From the NCBI GenBank assembly GCA_029251165.1, contig JAQXDW010000054.1, positions 1 through 64,000 on the forward strand: a DNA stretch of 64,000 nucleotides, read 5' to 3'. Positions within the stretch are counted from its first letter, which is position 1. Each line of letters begins with the position of its first letter. The notes under the pieces were generated by a model. That model did not search any database, was not told where the DNA came from, and saw only the letters and a program-made list of their open reading frames with translations. Position numbers and translations under genes: made by a program. This document shows positions 46,761 to 55,003 of this stretch, one piece after another. Source of the DNA: Myxococcota bacterium. Its GTDB lineage: Bacteria; Myxococcota_A; UBA796.

Positions 46761-49106
46761 ATGCGCCCAATCACTCTCCTCGCGCTGCTCATCGGCTGCG
46801 ACGACTCTCCGCCAGCCTCCGAGACACCGGCTTCCGAGACACCGGCTTCCGATACGCCCGTTCCCGTGGCAACCGGTCCCTCCATTGTGCTCATCACCCT
46901 CGATACCACCCGAGTCGATCACATCGGCGCGTATGGACATGAGCCTGCCCGCACACCGGTCATCGATGGCCTGGCAGCTGAAGGCATCCGGTTCGAGCGC
47001 GCCTACTCGACGGTGCCCCTGACCACTCCAGCCCATGCCTCGATCCTCTCCGGTCTCTACCCCCCTCGGCACGGCATCCGGAACAACGGCGACGCCATCC
47101 TCAGCGACACAATCACCACCTTCCCCGAGCTGCTCTCAGGGGCCGGTTACCGAACCGCAGCATCGGTCTCTGCGTTCGTGACGACGAAGCTCTGGAACCT
47201 CGATCAGGGCTTCGACAGCTACTTCGACGAGGTCCAGGCTGCCCAGCCAGGCAACCGATGGGGGCAGGAGAGACCGGCCAATGAGGTGGTCGACGATCTC
47301 CTCGGCTGGATGGACGAGTCAGACAACGCCAGCAGCCCGTTCCTTCTGTGGGCGCACTTCTACGACCCCCATCACCCCTACGCCTCTCCGGAGCCCTACG
47401 CCTCGGAGTTCGAGGATCCCTACGACGCAGAGATCGCCTTCGTCGACGCGCAGATCGCGCGGCTCAAGGAGCGGGTCGATGCTGCGGCCAATCCCGAGGG
47501 CACCATCTGGATCGTGGTCTCCGACCACGGAGAGGCGTTTGACCGCGAGCACGGTGAGCACACCCACGGCCTGTTCGTGTTCGATCCCACCATGCGGGTG
47601 CCGTTCATCGTGCGCCCGGCAACGCCGCTGAGCGAGCCGGTGGTGGTCTCCGATGCGACGGTCAGTATTGTCGATGTCGCACCGACGGCGCTGAGCATGC
47701 TCGGCCAGGCCGTCCCCGATGGACTCGACGGTGTCGATCTCTCTCCAATGCTCACGGCACCAGACACCGCCCGCAAGGGGGTCTACATGGAGGCCCTCTC
47801 TCCACAGCAGCGCTTCGGCTACCACCCGGAGATCGCGGTTGCAGAGGGGCCCCTCAAGCTCATCGACACCCCCTCTCCTCGCCTGTTCGATGTCGTCGCG
47901 GATCCCGGTGAGCTGACCAACCTCATCGGCCAGCACACCGACGCCGAAGCCCGAATGCGTACGATCGCCCAGGAGACCTGGATCTCAGCCAGCACCGATG
48001 GCGAGGCCATGGCACCAGAAGTGCTCGAGCAGCTCGCGGCCCTCGGCTATGTCAGCAATGACTTCACCCACGACGAGTCCGCAAGCACGGTCGATGCCAA
48101 GGACAAGATCGATGTCATCAGCGCCATTGAGGACATCCGAGCAAAGATGATAGAGGATCAGAACTTTGCGAAAGCAGAGGCCGCCTACCGCGTCCTCCTG
48201 GAGAAAGAGCCTTCTCTCGCAGAGGCTCGGATGGGCTTGGCTCGGGCGCTGGGTGCTCAGGGCAAGGATGCGGAGTCTGAGGCGATCTACCGCGAGGCCC
48301 TTGAGCTGCAGCCCACGTCCTCAATCCTTCGCGTCAACCTCGCCAATGTCTTGGCGGCCCAGGATCGTCACGAAGAAGGACTCGCTGAGATAATGCAGGT
48401 CCTCGAGCAGGTCCCTGGCGACAACAACGCCCAGACTGGCACGCTGCGGATGATGACCGATCTGGGCAGAGAAGATGAGGCCCTCGCCCTGGCGAGAACA
48501 TGGCTCTCCGAGAAGCCCGGTGACCATGGACTACAGGCTCATATCGGCGTGCTCCTGTCCCGTAAAAAGGAGTACGAAGAGGCGTACACGCTGCTCAAGA
48601 AGAGCACGGAGGATGACGTCCCCCGGCAGCTTGTCCATCGCTCCCTGGCGCTGCTTGAGATGCAGAAGAACCATCCCCGCCTTGCGCTGCTGCACTACCG
48701 CAAGGAGCTGCAGTACTTCCCACGGGATGCAGAGATGCACCTCAGCTGCGCCCGGATTCTGATGAGCCTCAAGAACTGGGAGGAGAGCATCAAAGAGTTT
48801 ACGCAGTACAACAAGCGGGTCCCGAACAACGTCATTATCCGACGTCCCTGGGCGCAGGCAGTCTTCAACACCAAGGACTATCCTGCGGCGGCTGCGGTTC
48901 TTGCCCCGGCGCTCGCAGCCTTTCCCGATGATCCAGACGTCCTGCTCCTGCACGCCAACATCTTGTCGAAGCGTGGCAAGAAAGCGGAGGCAACGGAGGT
49001 TGCAGCACGGGCCAACAAGCTGAACACCGAGCGGGTCGAGACCATGAAGAAACGCCTCCCCGCGGGGACTCCGGACCCCCAGGCTCCTCCTACTGATGCT
49101 CCTTGA
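46761..49106 (+). CDS. Lipoprotein: alkaline-phosphatase/sulfatase-superfamily domain plus TPR domain
   Basis: ATG 46761 has GAGG upstream and begins MRPITLLALLIGCDDS, a lipobox at Cys13. Residues about 47-400 form the sulfatase/alkaline-phosphatase fold: VLITLDTTRVDHIGAYG and VVSDHGEAFDREHG hold metal ligands. The sulfatase CxPxR signature is replaced by TTPAH (88-92), so a formylglycine cannot form; Thr88 may be the nucleophile as in phospho-transferases of this superfamily. Residues about 460-770 are TPRs (YREALELQPTSSILRVNLANVL). It probably acts on a phosphorylated or glycosylated envelope substrate. The 3' end overlaps the convergent gene by 17 bases. Confidence 0.85.
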   Translation: MRPITLLALLIGCDDSPPASETPASETPASDTPVPVATGPSIVLITLDTTRVDHIGAYGHEPARTPVIDGLAAEGIRFERAYSTVPLTTPAHASILSGLYPPRHGIRNNGDAILSDTITTFPELLSGAGYRTAASVSAFVTTKLWNLDQGFDSYFDEVQAAQPGNRWGQERPANEVVDDLLGWMDESDNASSPFLLWAHFYDPHHPYASPEPYASEFEDPYDAEIAFVDAQIARLKERVDAAANPEGTIWIVVSDHGEAFDREHGEHTHGLFVFDPTMRVPFIVRPATPLSEPVVVSDATVSIVDVAPTALSMLGQAVPDGLDGVDLSPMLTAPDTARKGVYMEALSPQQRFGYHPEIAVAEGPLKLIDTPSPRLFDVVADPGELTNLIGQHTDAEARMRTIAQETWISASTDGEAMAPEVLEQLAALGYVSNDFTHDESASTVDAKDKIDVISAIEDIRAKMIEDQNFAKAEAAYRVLLEKEPSLAEARMGLARALGAQGKDAESEAIYREALELQPTSSILRVNLANVLAAQDRHEEGLAEIMQVLEQVPGDNNAQTGTLRMMTDLGREDEALALARTWLSEKPGDHGLQAHIGVLLSRKKEYEEAYTLLKKSTEDDVPRQLVHRSLALLEMQKNHPRLALLHYRKELQYFPRDAEMHLSCARILMSLKNWEESIKEFTQYNKRVPNNVIIRRPWAQAVFNTKDYPAAAAVLAPALAAFPDDPDVLLLHANILSKRGKKAEATEVAARANKLNTERVETMKKRLPAGTPDPQAPPTDAP

Positions 49107-50010
49107 AGTACATCAGCGCGGCGGTGACCTCCAGGTTGGCACCATAGTGCTGCTCAGCGAGCGCCACCCAGTCCTTCGCTGAGGCTGCATCTTCCAGATC
49201 GGCATAGACCCGAAGCCGTGTCGCGATCAGCTCTGGGGTCTCCATCGTCCGCCACCGGTTGCGCTCCAGAACGTCGGCAGCAGCGTGGGGATCTCCCTGG
49301 AGGCGCAGGACCTCTGCGCGCAGGCTGGCGAGACGAGGGGTGGGGTTGCGGAACATGCGGGCTGCCTCCAAGATCTCGGAAGCCTCCGCGAAGTCTTCAT
49401 CCAGCATCGCACGCCGGGCACGCGCGGACGCTCCACGGCTGGTTTGTCCATGGAGGGTGTTCGCCCAGAGGGCCGCGTCCGCTTGGTCGAGATCACCTGC
49501 ATCCATCCAGATGTCCGCCAGGACTGCAGAGACCATCGGAGAGCGTGGGAAGAGAGCCTCGGCGCGATAGGCCTGCTCCAGGGCACCGCGATAGTCTCCA
49601 GCCGCTCGAAGATCATCAGCGGCCCACAGCAAGATCCGAAGCTGCTGTCCCTCGCTCAGATCGGACGTCAGGAGGCGCTGAATTCGAAGCGAAGCAGCCG
49701 CCTCTCCGCTGCCGAGGGCACGCAGCGCATCTGCGTGAGCATCAAGACCGTGCGCTTCGTAGTAGCTCGCTCCAGGGCAGAGCTGGAACATCACCAGTGC
49801 GTCGACGGAGAACCCCATCTTCGACCATGCCACCCCGAGCATTGCAGACAGCTCAGTGTTGTCTGGATTCTGTTCAAGCTGGCGGGTGATGTTCTGAACC
49901 GCGAGGCGATACTGGCCACGCCGAAGGAACAGCTCTACAGCTCCAGCGCCCTGGGCCTGAGCGATTCCTGCCAGTCCCATCAGACCAGCAGCCAACAACC
50001 AACGCGTCAT
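49090..50010 (-). CDS. Secreted TPR protein, unknown function
   Basis: The 306-residue protein has a clear signal peptide (MTRWLLAAGLMGLAGIAQAQ). The mature region is a run of TPR-like hairpins (RRGQYRLAVQNITRQLEQNPDNTELSAMLG; DEDFAEASEILEAARM). There is no enzyme motif. GAGGATTGG precedes the ATG. The last 17 bases overlap the end of the plus-strand lipoprotein gene, an unusual tail-to-tail overlap, but both reading frames look real. Confidence 0.75.
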   Translation of the reverse strand: MTRWLLAAGLMGLAGIAQAQGAGAVELFLRRGQYRLAVQNITRQLEQNPDNTELSAMLGVAWSKMGFSVDALVMFQLCPGASYYEAHGLDAHADALRALGSGEAAASLRIQRLLTSDLSEGQQLRILLWAADDLRAAGDYRGALEQAYRAEALFPRSPMVSAVLADIWMDAGDLDQADAALWANTLHGQTSRGASARARRAMLDEDFAEASEILEAARMFRNPTPRLASLRAEVLRLQGDPHAAADVLERNRWRTMETPELIATRLRVYADLEDAASAKDWVALAEQHYGANLEVTAALMYFKEHQ

Positions 50011-50024
50011 CCAATCCTCACCGC

Positions 50025-50050
50025 AAAAACCCCCGCCATATGGCGGGGGC
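50025..50050 (-). terminator. Rho-independent terminator of the Asp/Tyr-rich lipoprotein gene
   Basis: On the minus strand a perfect ten-base-pair palindromic stem (cccccgccat/atggcggggg) is followed at once by five T residues. It lies 40 bases beyond the stop at 50090 and before the next gene's ribosome-binding site. Confidence 0.88.
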
Positions 50051-50089
50051 TAATTGACTATGCTGTCATTTCTAACAGCTTAGCTCACA

Positions 50090-50659
50090 CTACTCGACGG
50101 TGATCTGACCGTACTGGTAGTAGGAGTAGTAGGCACCGTTATAGGGGTAGTCGGTGTAGCCGTAGTAGTACACGAACTCGGTACCAGCGAACTCACCGTA
50201 GCCCCACCAGTAGTAGGTGCCGTAGGAGCTGTAGACCCAGGACGCGCCGTAGCCGTCAAAGCTGCTGCTGTAACCGTAGGCGCCAACGGAGTCCGCGATG
50301 CCACAGGTACCGTCATCGTAGACGTAGGACTCGTCACGAAGGGTGTAGGTGACGTCGAAGAGGAACTCACAGTCTTCGCAGTCAGCATCCATCGGGGTGA
50401 TGGGGGTACCCGTGAGGTCCCAGACACCCTGACAGTTGAACTCACCAGCGCCCAGCTCACCGTCGTTGCGGTCGAGGGACTCCCAGCCGTTGTAGCTGGT
50501 GAAGCTGTGCTCGATGTCCGCATCGGTATCGGAGTCGGTGTCGGCATCAGAGTCGGTGTCGGCATCAGCGTCAGCCTCAACCTCGCCAGAATCAGTCTTG
50601 CCATCACATGCTGCAGTAAACAGACCAGCGGTCAGGATCAGCCAGATGTAGTTCTTCAT
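50090..50659 (-). CDS. Asp-rich, Tyr-rich predicted lipoprotein
   Basis: ATG 50659 is preceded by TAGGAGGCG, the best ribosome-binding site in the window. The signal MKNYIWLILTAGLFTAAC ends in a lipobox. An acidic spacer follows with repeated D-T-D-S/D-A-D units (about residues 26-48), then a domain with Cys pairs (FNCQGVW, DADCEDCEF, DDGTCGI). The last 60 residues have more than ten Tyr (YYYGYTDY, YYSYYQYGQ). Asp-rich spacers are common in myxobacterial lipoproteins. A calcium-binding or adhesive role is possible but unproven. Confidence 0.8.
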   Translation of the reverse strand: MKNYIWLILTAGLFTAACDGKTDSGEVEADADADTDSDADTDSDTDADIEHSFTSYNGWESLDRNDGELGAGEFNCQGVWDLTGTPITPMDADCEDCEFLFDVTYTLRDESYVYDDGTCGIADSVGAYGYSSSFDGYGASWVYSSYGTYYWWGYGEFAGTEFVYYYGYTDYPYNGAYYSYYQYGQITVE

Positions 50660-50806
50660 TGCGCCTCCTAAGGTCGTTGAAGTAACGAAATGCACCTTAC
50701 TCAGTAGGCCTATTGACTGCAAGAGTTTTCACAGTCCATGTGCTCCTTTTCAAGCAGCACAGACCAATTCTATAGGCCAAGGCTCCGAGCGTCTAAGCAG
50801 CACGGC

Positions 50807-50995
50807 TCAGTCTCCGTATACCCACGACTCCATCTCAGCAGCGATGGTGTGGGCTCCGCGCTGAAAGTCAGGCATGTAGACATATGACGCGACAATCACC
50901 GCGACAGCAACGACGGTGACGGTGAGCAGGTCTTCGATAAACGTCCCGCCCCGGCGAGCGGGGCGGGCGCGAGCACGGTTCACCCCTCGGCTCAC
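50807..50995 (-). CDS. Small pilin-like single-helix protein
   Basis: The 62-residue peptide starts at GTG 50995, whose GTGA overlaps the TGA of the aldehyde dehydrogenase gene by four bases. It has a basic leader (MSRGVNRARARPARRGG), then TFIEDLLTVTVVAVAVIVASYVYMP. The G-TFIE sequence resembles the prepilin-peptidase site of type IV or Flp pilins, with Glu at position five after the cut, followed by the hydrophobic helix. No pilus genes lie nearby. An alternative is an ordinary small membrane protein. Confidence 0.5.
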   Translation of the reverse strand: MSRGVNRARARPARRGGTFIEDLLTVTVVAVAVIVASYVYMPDFQRGAHTIAAEMESWVYGD

Positions 50996-52506
50996 AGGTC
51001 GAAGACCACGCCCTGAGCCAGCGGAAGGTCCGGGCTCCAGTTGAGGGTGCAGGTCTGCCGTCGCATATACGCCTTCCAGGAATCCGAGCCGGCCTCGCGG
51101 CCACCTCCGGTCTCCTTCTCACCACCAAACGCCCCACCGATCTCAGCACCCGAGGTGCCGATGTTGACGTTGGCGATGCCGCAGTCGCTGCCCTCGTGAG
51201 ACAGGAAGCGCTCGGAGGAGCGGAAGCTGTCCGTGAAGATCGAGCTGGAGAGCCCCTGAGGCACATCGTTCTGCATCGCGATGGCCTCGCTGAGGTCTTC
51301 GTACTCAAAGACATACAGGATCGGCGCGAAGGTCTCGTGGCGGCAGATCGCCATGTCGGGGGTGGCTCGGACGAGAGCGGGAGTGACGAAGTGCCCCGGA
51401 CCGTCGACGACCTCTCCACCAGCAAGGATCTCGCCGCCCTGCGCCTTGATCTGCTCAATGGCATCGAGGTACATCTGCACCGCCTGCGCATCGATGAGCG
51501 GCCCCATCAGGGTCCCCTCTGCAAGCGGATCGCCGATGCGAACCTGCTTGTAGGCAGATGCCAGGCTCGCAGTAAGGTCCGCGGCGATGTTCTTGTGGAG
51601 GAACAGGCGACGCGTCGAGGTGCAGCGCTGACCGGCCGTGCCGACAGCACCAAACAGGATGCCACGCAGCGCGAGGTCAAGATCCGCGCTCTCCTCGACG
51701 ATGATGGCGTTGTTTCCGCCAAGCTCCAGCAGGCAGCGCCCGAGGCGGCCAGCGACAGTCTTGTTGACGTGACGCCCCATGCGGGTCGAGCCGGTTGCAG
51801 AGATGAGGGGCAGGCGCTGATCGTTGATCATGGTCTCGCCGATCTCAGCATCTGAGCCAATGATGAGGCCGATGGCGCCACCGTAGCCGTGCTTCTCCAA
51901 GACCGTGTTGAGCAGGCGGTGGGTGGCGATGGCGGTCAGAGGCGCCTTCAGCGAAGGCTTCCAGATCACCGTGTCGCCCGCAACGAGTGCGACCAGCGCG
52001 TTCCAGGCCCACACGGCGTTGGGGAAGTTGAACGCGGTGATGACGCCGATGGGGCCGAGGGGGTGCCACTGCTCGTACATCCGGTGGCGATCCCGCTCAG
52101 AGTGCATGGAGAGGCCGAACAGCTGGCGGGACATGCCCACGCAGAGATCCGCCATGTCGATGCTCTCCTGGACCTCACCGAGCCCCTCTGAGAGGATCTT
52201 GCCGACCTCAAGAGTAACGAGGCGACCGAGGTCGTCCTTGTGCTCGCGCATCGCGTCGCCCATCTCACGGACGATCTCGCCACGCTTGGGGGCCGGCAGC
52301 ATGCGCCAGCGAAGGTAGGCATCCTGAGCGGCGGTGACCACCTGCTCGTAGTGCTCAAGAGAAGCGAGCGCGACCGAGGCGATGGTCTCGCCAGTGGTCG
52401 GATTCTCGGAGGCGACCAGCTCACCACCAGTGGTGTCCAGTGCGCCGCCAGCCCAGGCTCCGCTGTTGATGTCAGAGAGGCCGAGTCGGCTCAACAGATC
52501 GGTCAT
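50992..52506 (-). CDS. Antiquitin-type aldehyde dehydrogenase (ALDH7; aminoadipate-semialdehyde dehydrogenase)
   Basis: The 504-residue enzyme oxidises an aldehyde with NAD(P). FNFPNAVWAWN, LELGGNNAIIV (catalytic Glu) and GTAGQRCTSTRRL (nucleophilic Cys) form the active site. The C-terminal block CGIANVNIGTSGAEIGGAFG and GGREAGSDSWKAYMRRQ is characteristic of ALDH7/antiquitin proteins, which oxidise alpha-aminoadipic semialdehyde in lysine breakdown. No other lysine-catabolism gene is in the window, so substrate remains an inference. It is translationally coupled to a small pilin-like gene. Confidence 0.92.
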   Translation of the reverse strand: MTDLLSRLGLSDINSGAWAGGALDTTGGELVASENPTTGETIASVALASLEHYEQVVTAAQDAYLRWRMLPAPKRGEIVREMGDAMREHKDDLGRLVTLEVGKILSEGLGEVQESIDMADLCVGMSRQLFGLSMHSERDRHRMYEQWHPLGPIGVITAFNFPNAVWAWNALVALVAGDTVIWKPSLKAPLTAIATHRLLNTVLEKHGYGGAIGLIIGSDAEIGETMINDQRLPLISATGSTRMGRHVNKTVAGRLGRCLLELGGNNAIIVEESADLDLALRGILFGAVGTAGQRCTSTRRLFLHKNIAADLTASLASAYKQVRIGDPLAEGTLMGPLIDAQAVQMYLDAIEQIKAQGGEILAGGEVVDGPGHFVTPALVRATPDMAICRHETFAPILYVFEYEDLSEAIAMQNDVPQGLSSSIFTDSFRSSERFLSHEGSDCGIANVNIGTSGAEIGGAFGGEKETGGGREAGSDSWKAYMRRQTCTLNWSPDLPLAQGVVFDL

Positions 52507-52603
52507 GACGAGACTCCGTGGTTGTCAGTACAGGGGGCCGGAGGTAACCCGTTGGCCGCTTGGATACCTGCCCGCAACCGCAACCCCTGCGTGACAAGCT
52601 GCC

Positions 52604-53209
52604 TCAGTACCCGACGGTGGGAACCTGTCGACCGTCGATCTCAACCACGTTGCCCTCGACGGCATACGCAAGCCCAGACAGTGCGGGATCGACCAGTCGA
52701 GGCTCTCCAGCCACACTGACCAGTCCCTCGGGGCTGATGAAGCCCGGCAGTCGGCCCGCACTCCAGTCGCTGGCATGCTTCGCACAGAAACCATCTTTAG
52801 AGGCTTCTTCGTTGCAGTTCAGGACCTTGCACATCCCCTTCTTGACGGAGCGCTCAGCCCAGGTCTGCCGCTCCCCAAGCGGCTCCGTGGGGGGCTCTGG
52901 AACCTGGGGAATGAGCGAAGGCCGAGGCCCTGTAGCCGGCTCTGCTGGCCGGTTTGCAAGCTCCGCACGCAGCGCATCTACGCTCTCCTGAAGCGCCACG
53001 GCAGCGGACTCCAGCTCAGCAAGCCGCGCATCCACGCTGCCCAGTCGACCTCGGAGTCCATCGGCATCCGCCTTGAGCGCAGCAAGCTCAGCAGGACTGG
53101 CGTAGCCGTGATCGGCGAGGATCTCGTTGACGATGTCACGAACAGGGCCATCGACGACCCGACCAGCAGGGCGGGACAGGGCAGCGGCGAGGATGTCTCG
53201 GATGGGCAT
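52604..53209 (-). CDS. Coiled-coil protein with small Cys/His motif
   Basis: The 201-residue product has a helical N-terminus (DILAAALSRPAGRVVDGPVRDIVNEI), a coiled coil at about 45-95 (DGLRGRLGSVDARLAELESA) and a Pro-rich linker. A compact C-x4-C-x8-C-x2-H motif follows (CKVLNCNEEASKDGFCAKH). This spacing resembles small zinc-binding modules in some bacterial DNA-associated proteins. No enzymatic motif is present. It sits between the aldehyde dehydrogenase and the beta-propeller gene on the same strand. Function unknown. Confidence 0.65.
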   Translation of the reverse strand: MPIRDILAAALSRPAGRVVDGPVRDIVNEILADHGYASPAELAALKADADGLRGRLGSVDARLAELESAAVALQESVDALRAELANRPAEPATGPRPSLIPQVPEPPTEPLGERQTWAERSVKKGMCKVLNCNEEASKDGFCAKHASDWSAGRLPGFISPEGLVSVAGEPRLVDPALSGLAYAVEGNVVEIDGRQVPTVGY

Positions 53210-53221
53210 TGGGCCTCAGAG

Positions 53222-54439
53222 TCAGTGGGAACGAGGGGGAAAAGTACCAAAGGAGCCACGAACCAGCTCGACAGGCCTCGGGATCTCTGCGCCGAGATCC
53301 ACAGCCCACAGCCTGGGGCTTGGGTTCGGGTCGGTCCCTGGCGGAGAGTGACCCGCATAGATCAGGGTCTCGCCGTCTGCTGAGATTAGCGGATGGCTGT
53401 GGATGTACTGCTCGAAGAAGTGGAGATAGAAGAGTTGATCACGGCTCGGCCAGAACGAGCAGATGTTTGACACTTCACGGCTCTCCAGATCGAGCTTCTT
53501 CCACCAGAAGCAGCGGTTGTCGTTGTCGAGCTGTGCGAACACCAGGGCCATGCTTCCCGGGATCCAGAAGAACGCCTGACACTCCTCGGCGAGAACCTGC
53601 TGGCGCTCACCACCAGCCGTCGGCACCACCCACAGCCCCTCATAGGGCGAGCCCTCTCCACCTGGCGCTGCTGCGACCGCGACCAGCTCACCATCTGGCG
53701 ATGGAATCACGGCCAGCAGCCCGTCCATCGACGTAAGGACGCGCCTGCTGCTGCCGTCTGGCTCACAGATACAGACACTGGACCGACGCTCGCCCTTGTT
53801 GATGGCCAGGATGAGCTTCCCCTTGGAGAACTGGGGCGTGCAGAACGAGCCTGGAGATTCCATAAAGACGCAGTCCTCACCAGTCGCTTGCAGCGAGCGG
53901 AGAACCAGGCGTCCGGCCTTTCGGCGAGCACTGCCGGTGTGGAGCATCACCTGCCCCCCACCCGGTGCCCATGAGAAAAACAGCGGGATGCCGTTGTCGA
54001 CCATCCGCGCATGCCCGACCGTATCCAGCGCGCACAGCCACAGCTGCAGCTCCTCTTCTTCCTGGACGAGGACGGCGATCTGCTGGCTCTGCTCGTTCCA
54101 CTGAGCGTAGATGGGAAGCTGCCCGGACAGCTCGGCGAGGCCACGCTCCTCCACACCGTCGACCTCGACCGCACAGATCCGGGACGTGATCAGGCCATCT
54201 CCGCCCTCCGACTGGAAGCAGATGATCCAGCGGCCATCGGGCGAGAAGCCCGGCCATGCGCAGGTGTCCTGACCGCTGCTGCCCCCCCAGCGGGTCAGGG
54301 CAGATGGAACCTTGGACCACGTGACCTGCTGCAGCGCGCTCCCGTCCGCCTCAATGACATAGACCTGACGATCGTCTCCGATGAACGCGATCCGACTGGC
54401 CGGTGACGCCGCTGACGTCGGGGGAGAAGATGAAATCAC
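53222..54439 (-). CDS. TolB/WD40-like beta-propeller protein
   Basis: The likely start is GTG 54439 (then ISSSPPTSAASPASRIAFIGDD), 11 bases after the stop of the upstream gene; the frame is open further 5' but overlaps that gene. The product of about 405 residues has repeated blades ending in D-x-x-G or S-x-D-G-x (FSPDGRWIICF, IPSPDGELVAVAA, ISADGETLIYAGHSPPG). This matches the PD40/TolB-type propeller. It has no evident signal peptide with this start. The gene stops 12 bases before the coiled-coil gene begins. Confidence 0.75.
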   Translation of the reverse strand: MISSSPPTSAASPASRIAFIGDDRQVYVIEADGSALQQVTWSKVPSALTRWGGSSGQDTCAWPGFSPDGRWIICFQSEGGDGLITSRICAVEVDGVEERGLAELSGQLPIYAQWNEQSQQIAVLVQEEEELQLWLCALDTVGHARMVDNGIPLFFSWAPGGGQVMLHTGSARRKAGRLVLRSLQATGEDCVFMESPGSFCTPQFSKGKLILAINKGERRSSVCICEPDGSSRRVLTSMDGLLAVIPSPDGELVAVAAAPGGEGSPYEGLWVVPTAGGERQQVLAEECQAFFWIPGSMALVFAQLDNDNRCFWWKKLDLESREVSNICSFWPSRDQLFYLHFFEQYIHSHPLISADGETLIYAGHSPPGTDPNPSPRLWAVDLGAEIPRPVELVRGSFGTFPPRSH

Positions 54440-54452
54440 TGAGGGAGGCCTA

Positions 54453-54857
54453 TCAGGCTCCGGTAAACAGACGCCAGAAAACGAAAGACTGCACCAGAAG
54501 CGCCACGAGCGGGAGAGCCATCGCGACTCGGGGAGAGGCACGAAGCGCCATCGTTCCAGAGCGGTCAACCTCCAGCTCCTCAGCGACTTCCCGCGCGAGC
54601 TTCTGCGACAGCTGGCCGCCGTCGCTTCCTGAGCGAGATCGAATGGCGAGGGCGAGCGCAGTGTCGTGGTTCGCACCGAAGCTGGCGAGAGACATTCCGC
54701 AGCCAAACACTCCAAGCATCACCGTCAACATCGAGCCACCACGCACAGCGAGGCTCAGCGCCCACATCAGCATCACGAAGCCCGACAGCAGCAAGGGTGC
54801 CCCAACCCAGCGCAGCCGGGCATGAAATGAGGCGTTGTCAGCATCCGCATTGACCAT
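54453..54857 (-). CDS. Two-helix membrane protein, unknown
   Basis: ATG 54857 is chosen because GGAGGG is well placed; GTG 54860 directly precedes it. The 134-residue protein has two or three hydrophobic segments (LLLSGFVMLMWALSLAV, LTVMLGVFGCGMSLASFG, VAMALPLVALLVQSFVF). A polar, Arg/Glu-rich loop lies between them. No family recognised. It immediately precedes the beta-propeller gene and is probably co-transcribed, perhaps anchoring it. Confidence 0.6.
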   Translation of the reverse strand: MVNADADNASFHARLRWVGAPLLLSGFVMLMWALSLAVRGGSMLTVMLGVFGCGMSLASFGANHDTALALAIRSRSGSDGGQLSQKLAREVAEELEVDRSGTMALRASPRVAMALPLVALLVQSFVFWRLFTGA

Positions 54858-54923
54858 CACGTCCCTCCAGAAGCGAATGTGTCACATCATGCCGTCACGG
54901 TGCAACAGCACGAGAAGCAGAAG

Positions 54924-54988
54924 CCGGCAACCCCAGCTCGAGATCTGGTGGTTGCCGGTGGGTAGGTGACCGACGAAGGCTTCGTCGG
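54924..54988 (-). terminator. Two consecutive hairpins after the radical SAM gene
   Basis: One stem is ccgacgaag/cttcgtcgg (54970-54988). The second is ccggcaacc-ccag / ctgg-ggttgccgg (54924-54958). Both lie within 80 bases after the stop at 55004. T-runs are lacking but CTTCT tracts follow. They probably terminate the radical SAM transcript. Confidence 0.5.
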
Positions 54989-55003
54989 AGAAGGAGCGCT
55001 GCG

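Noticed and set aside
46761-48060. Classical sulfatase
   Set aside because: The CxPxR or SxPxR maturation motif is absent (TTPAH instead).
54440-54715. Long N-terminal extension of the beta-propeller gene
   Set aside because: It overlaps the well-supported membrane-protein gene in another frame and is Arg/Ser-rich shadow sequence.
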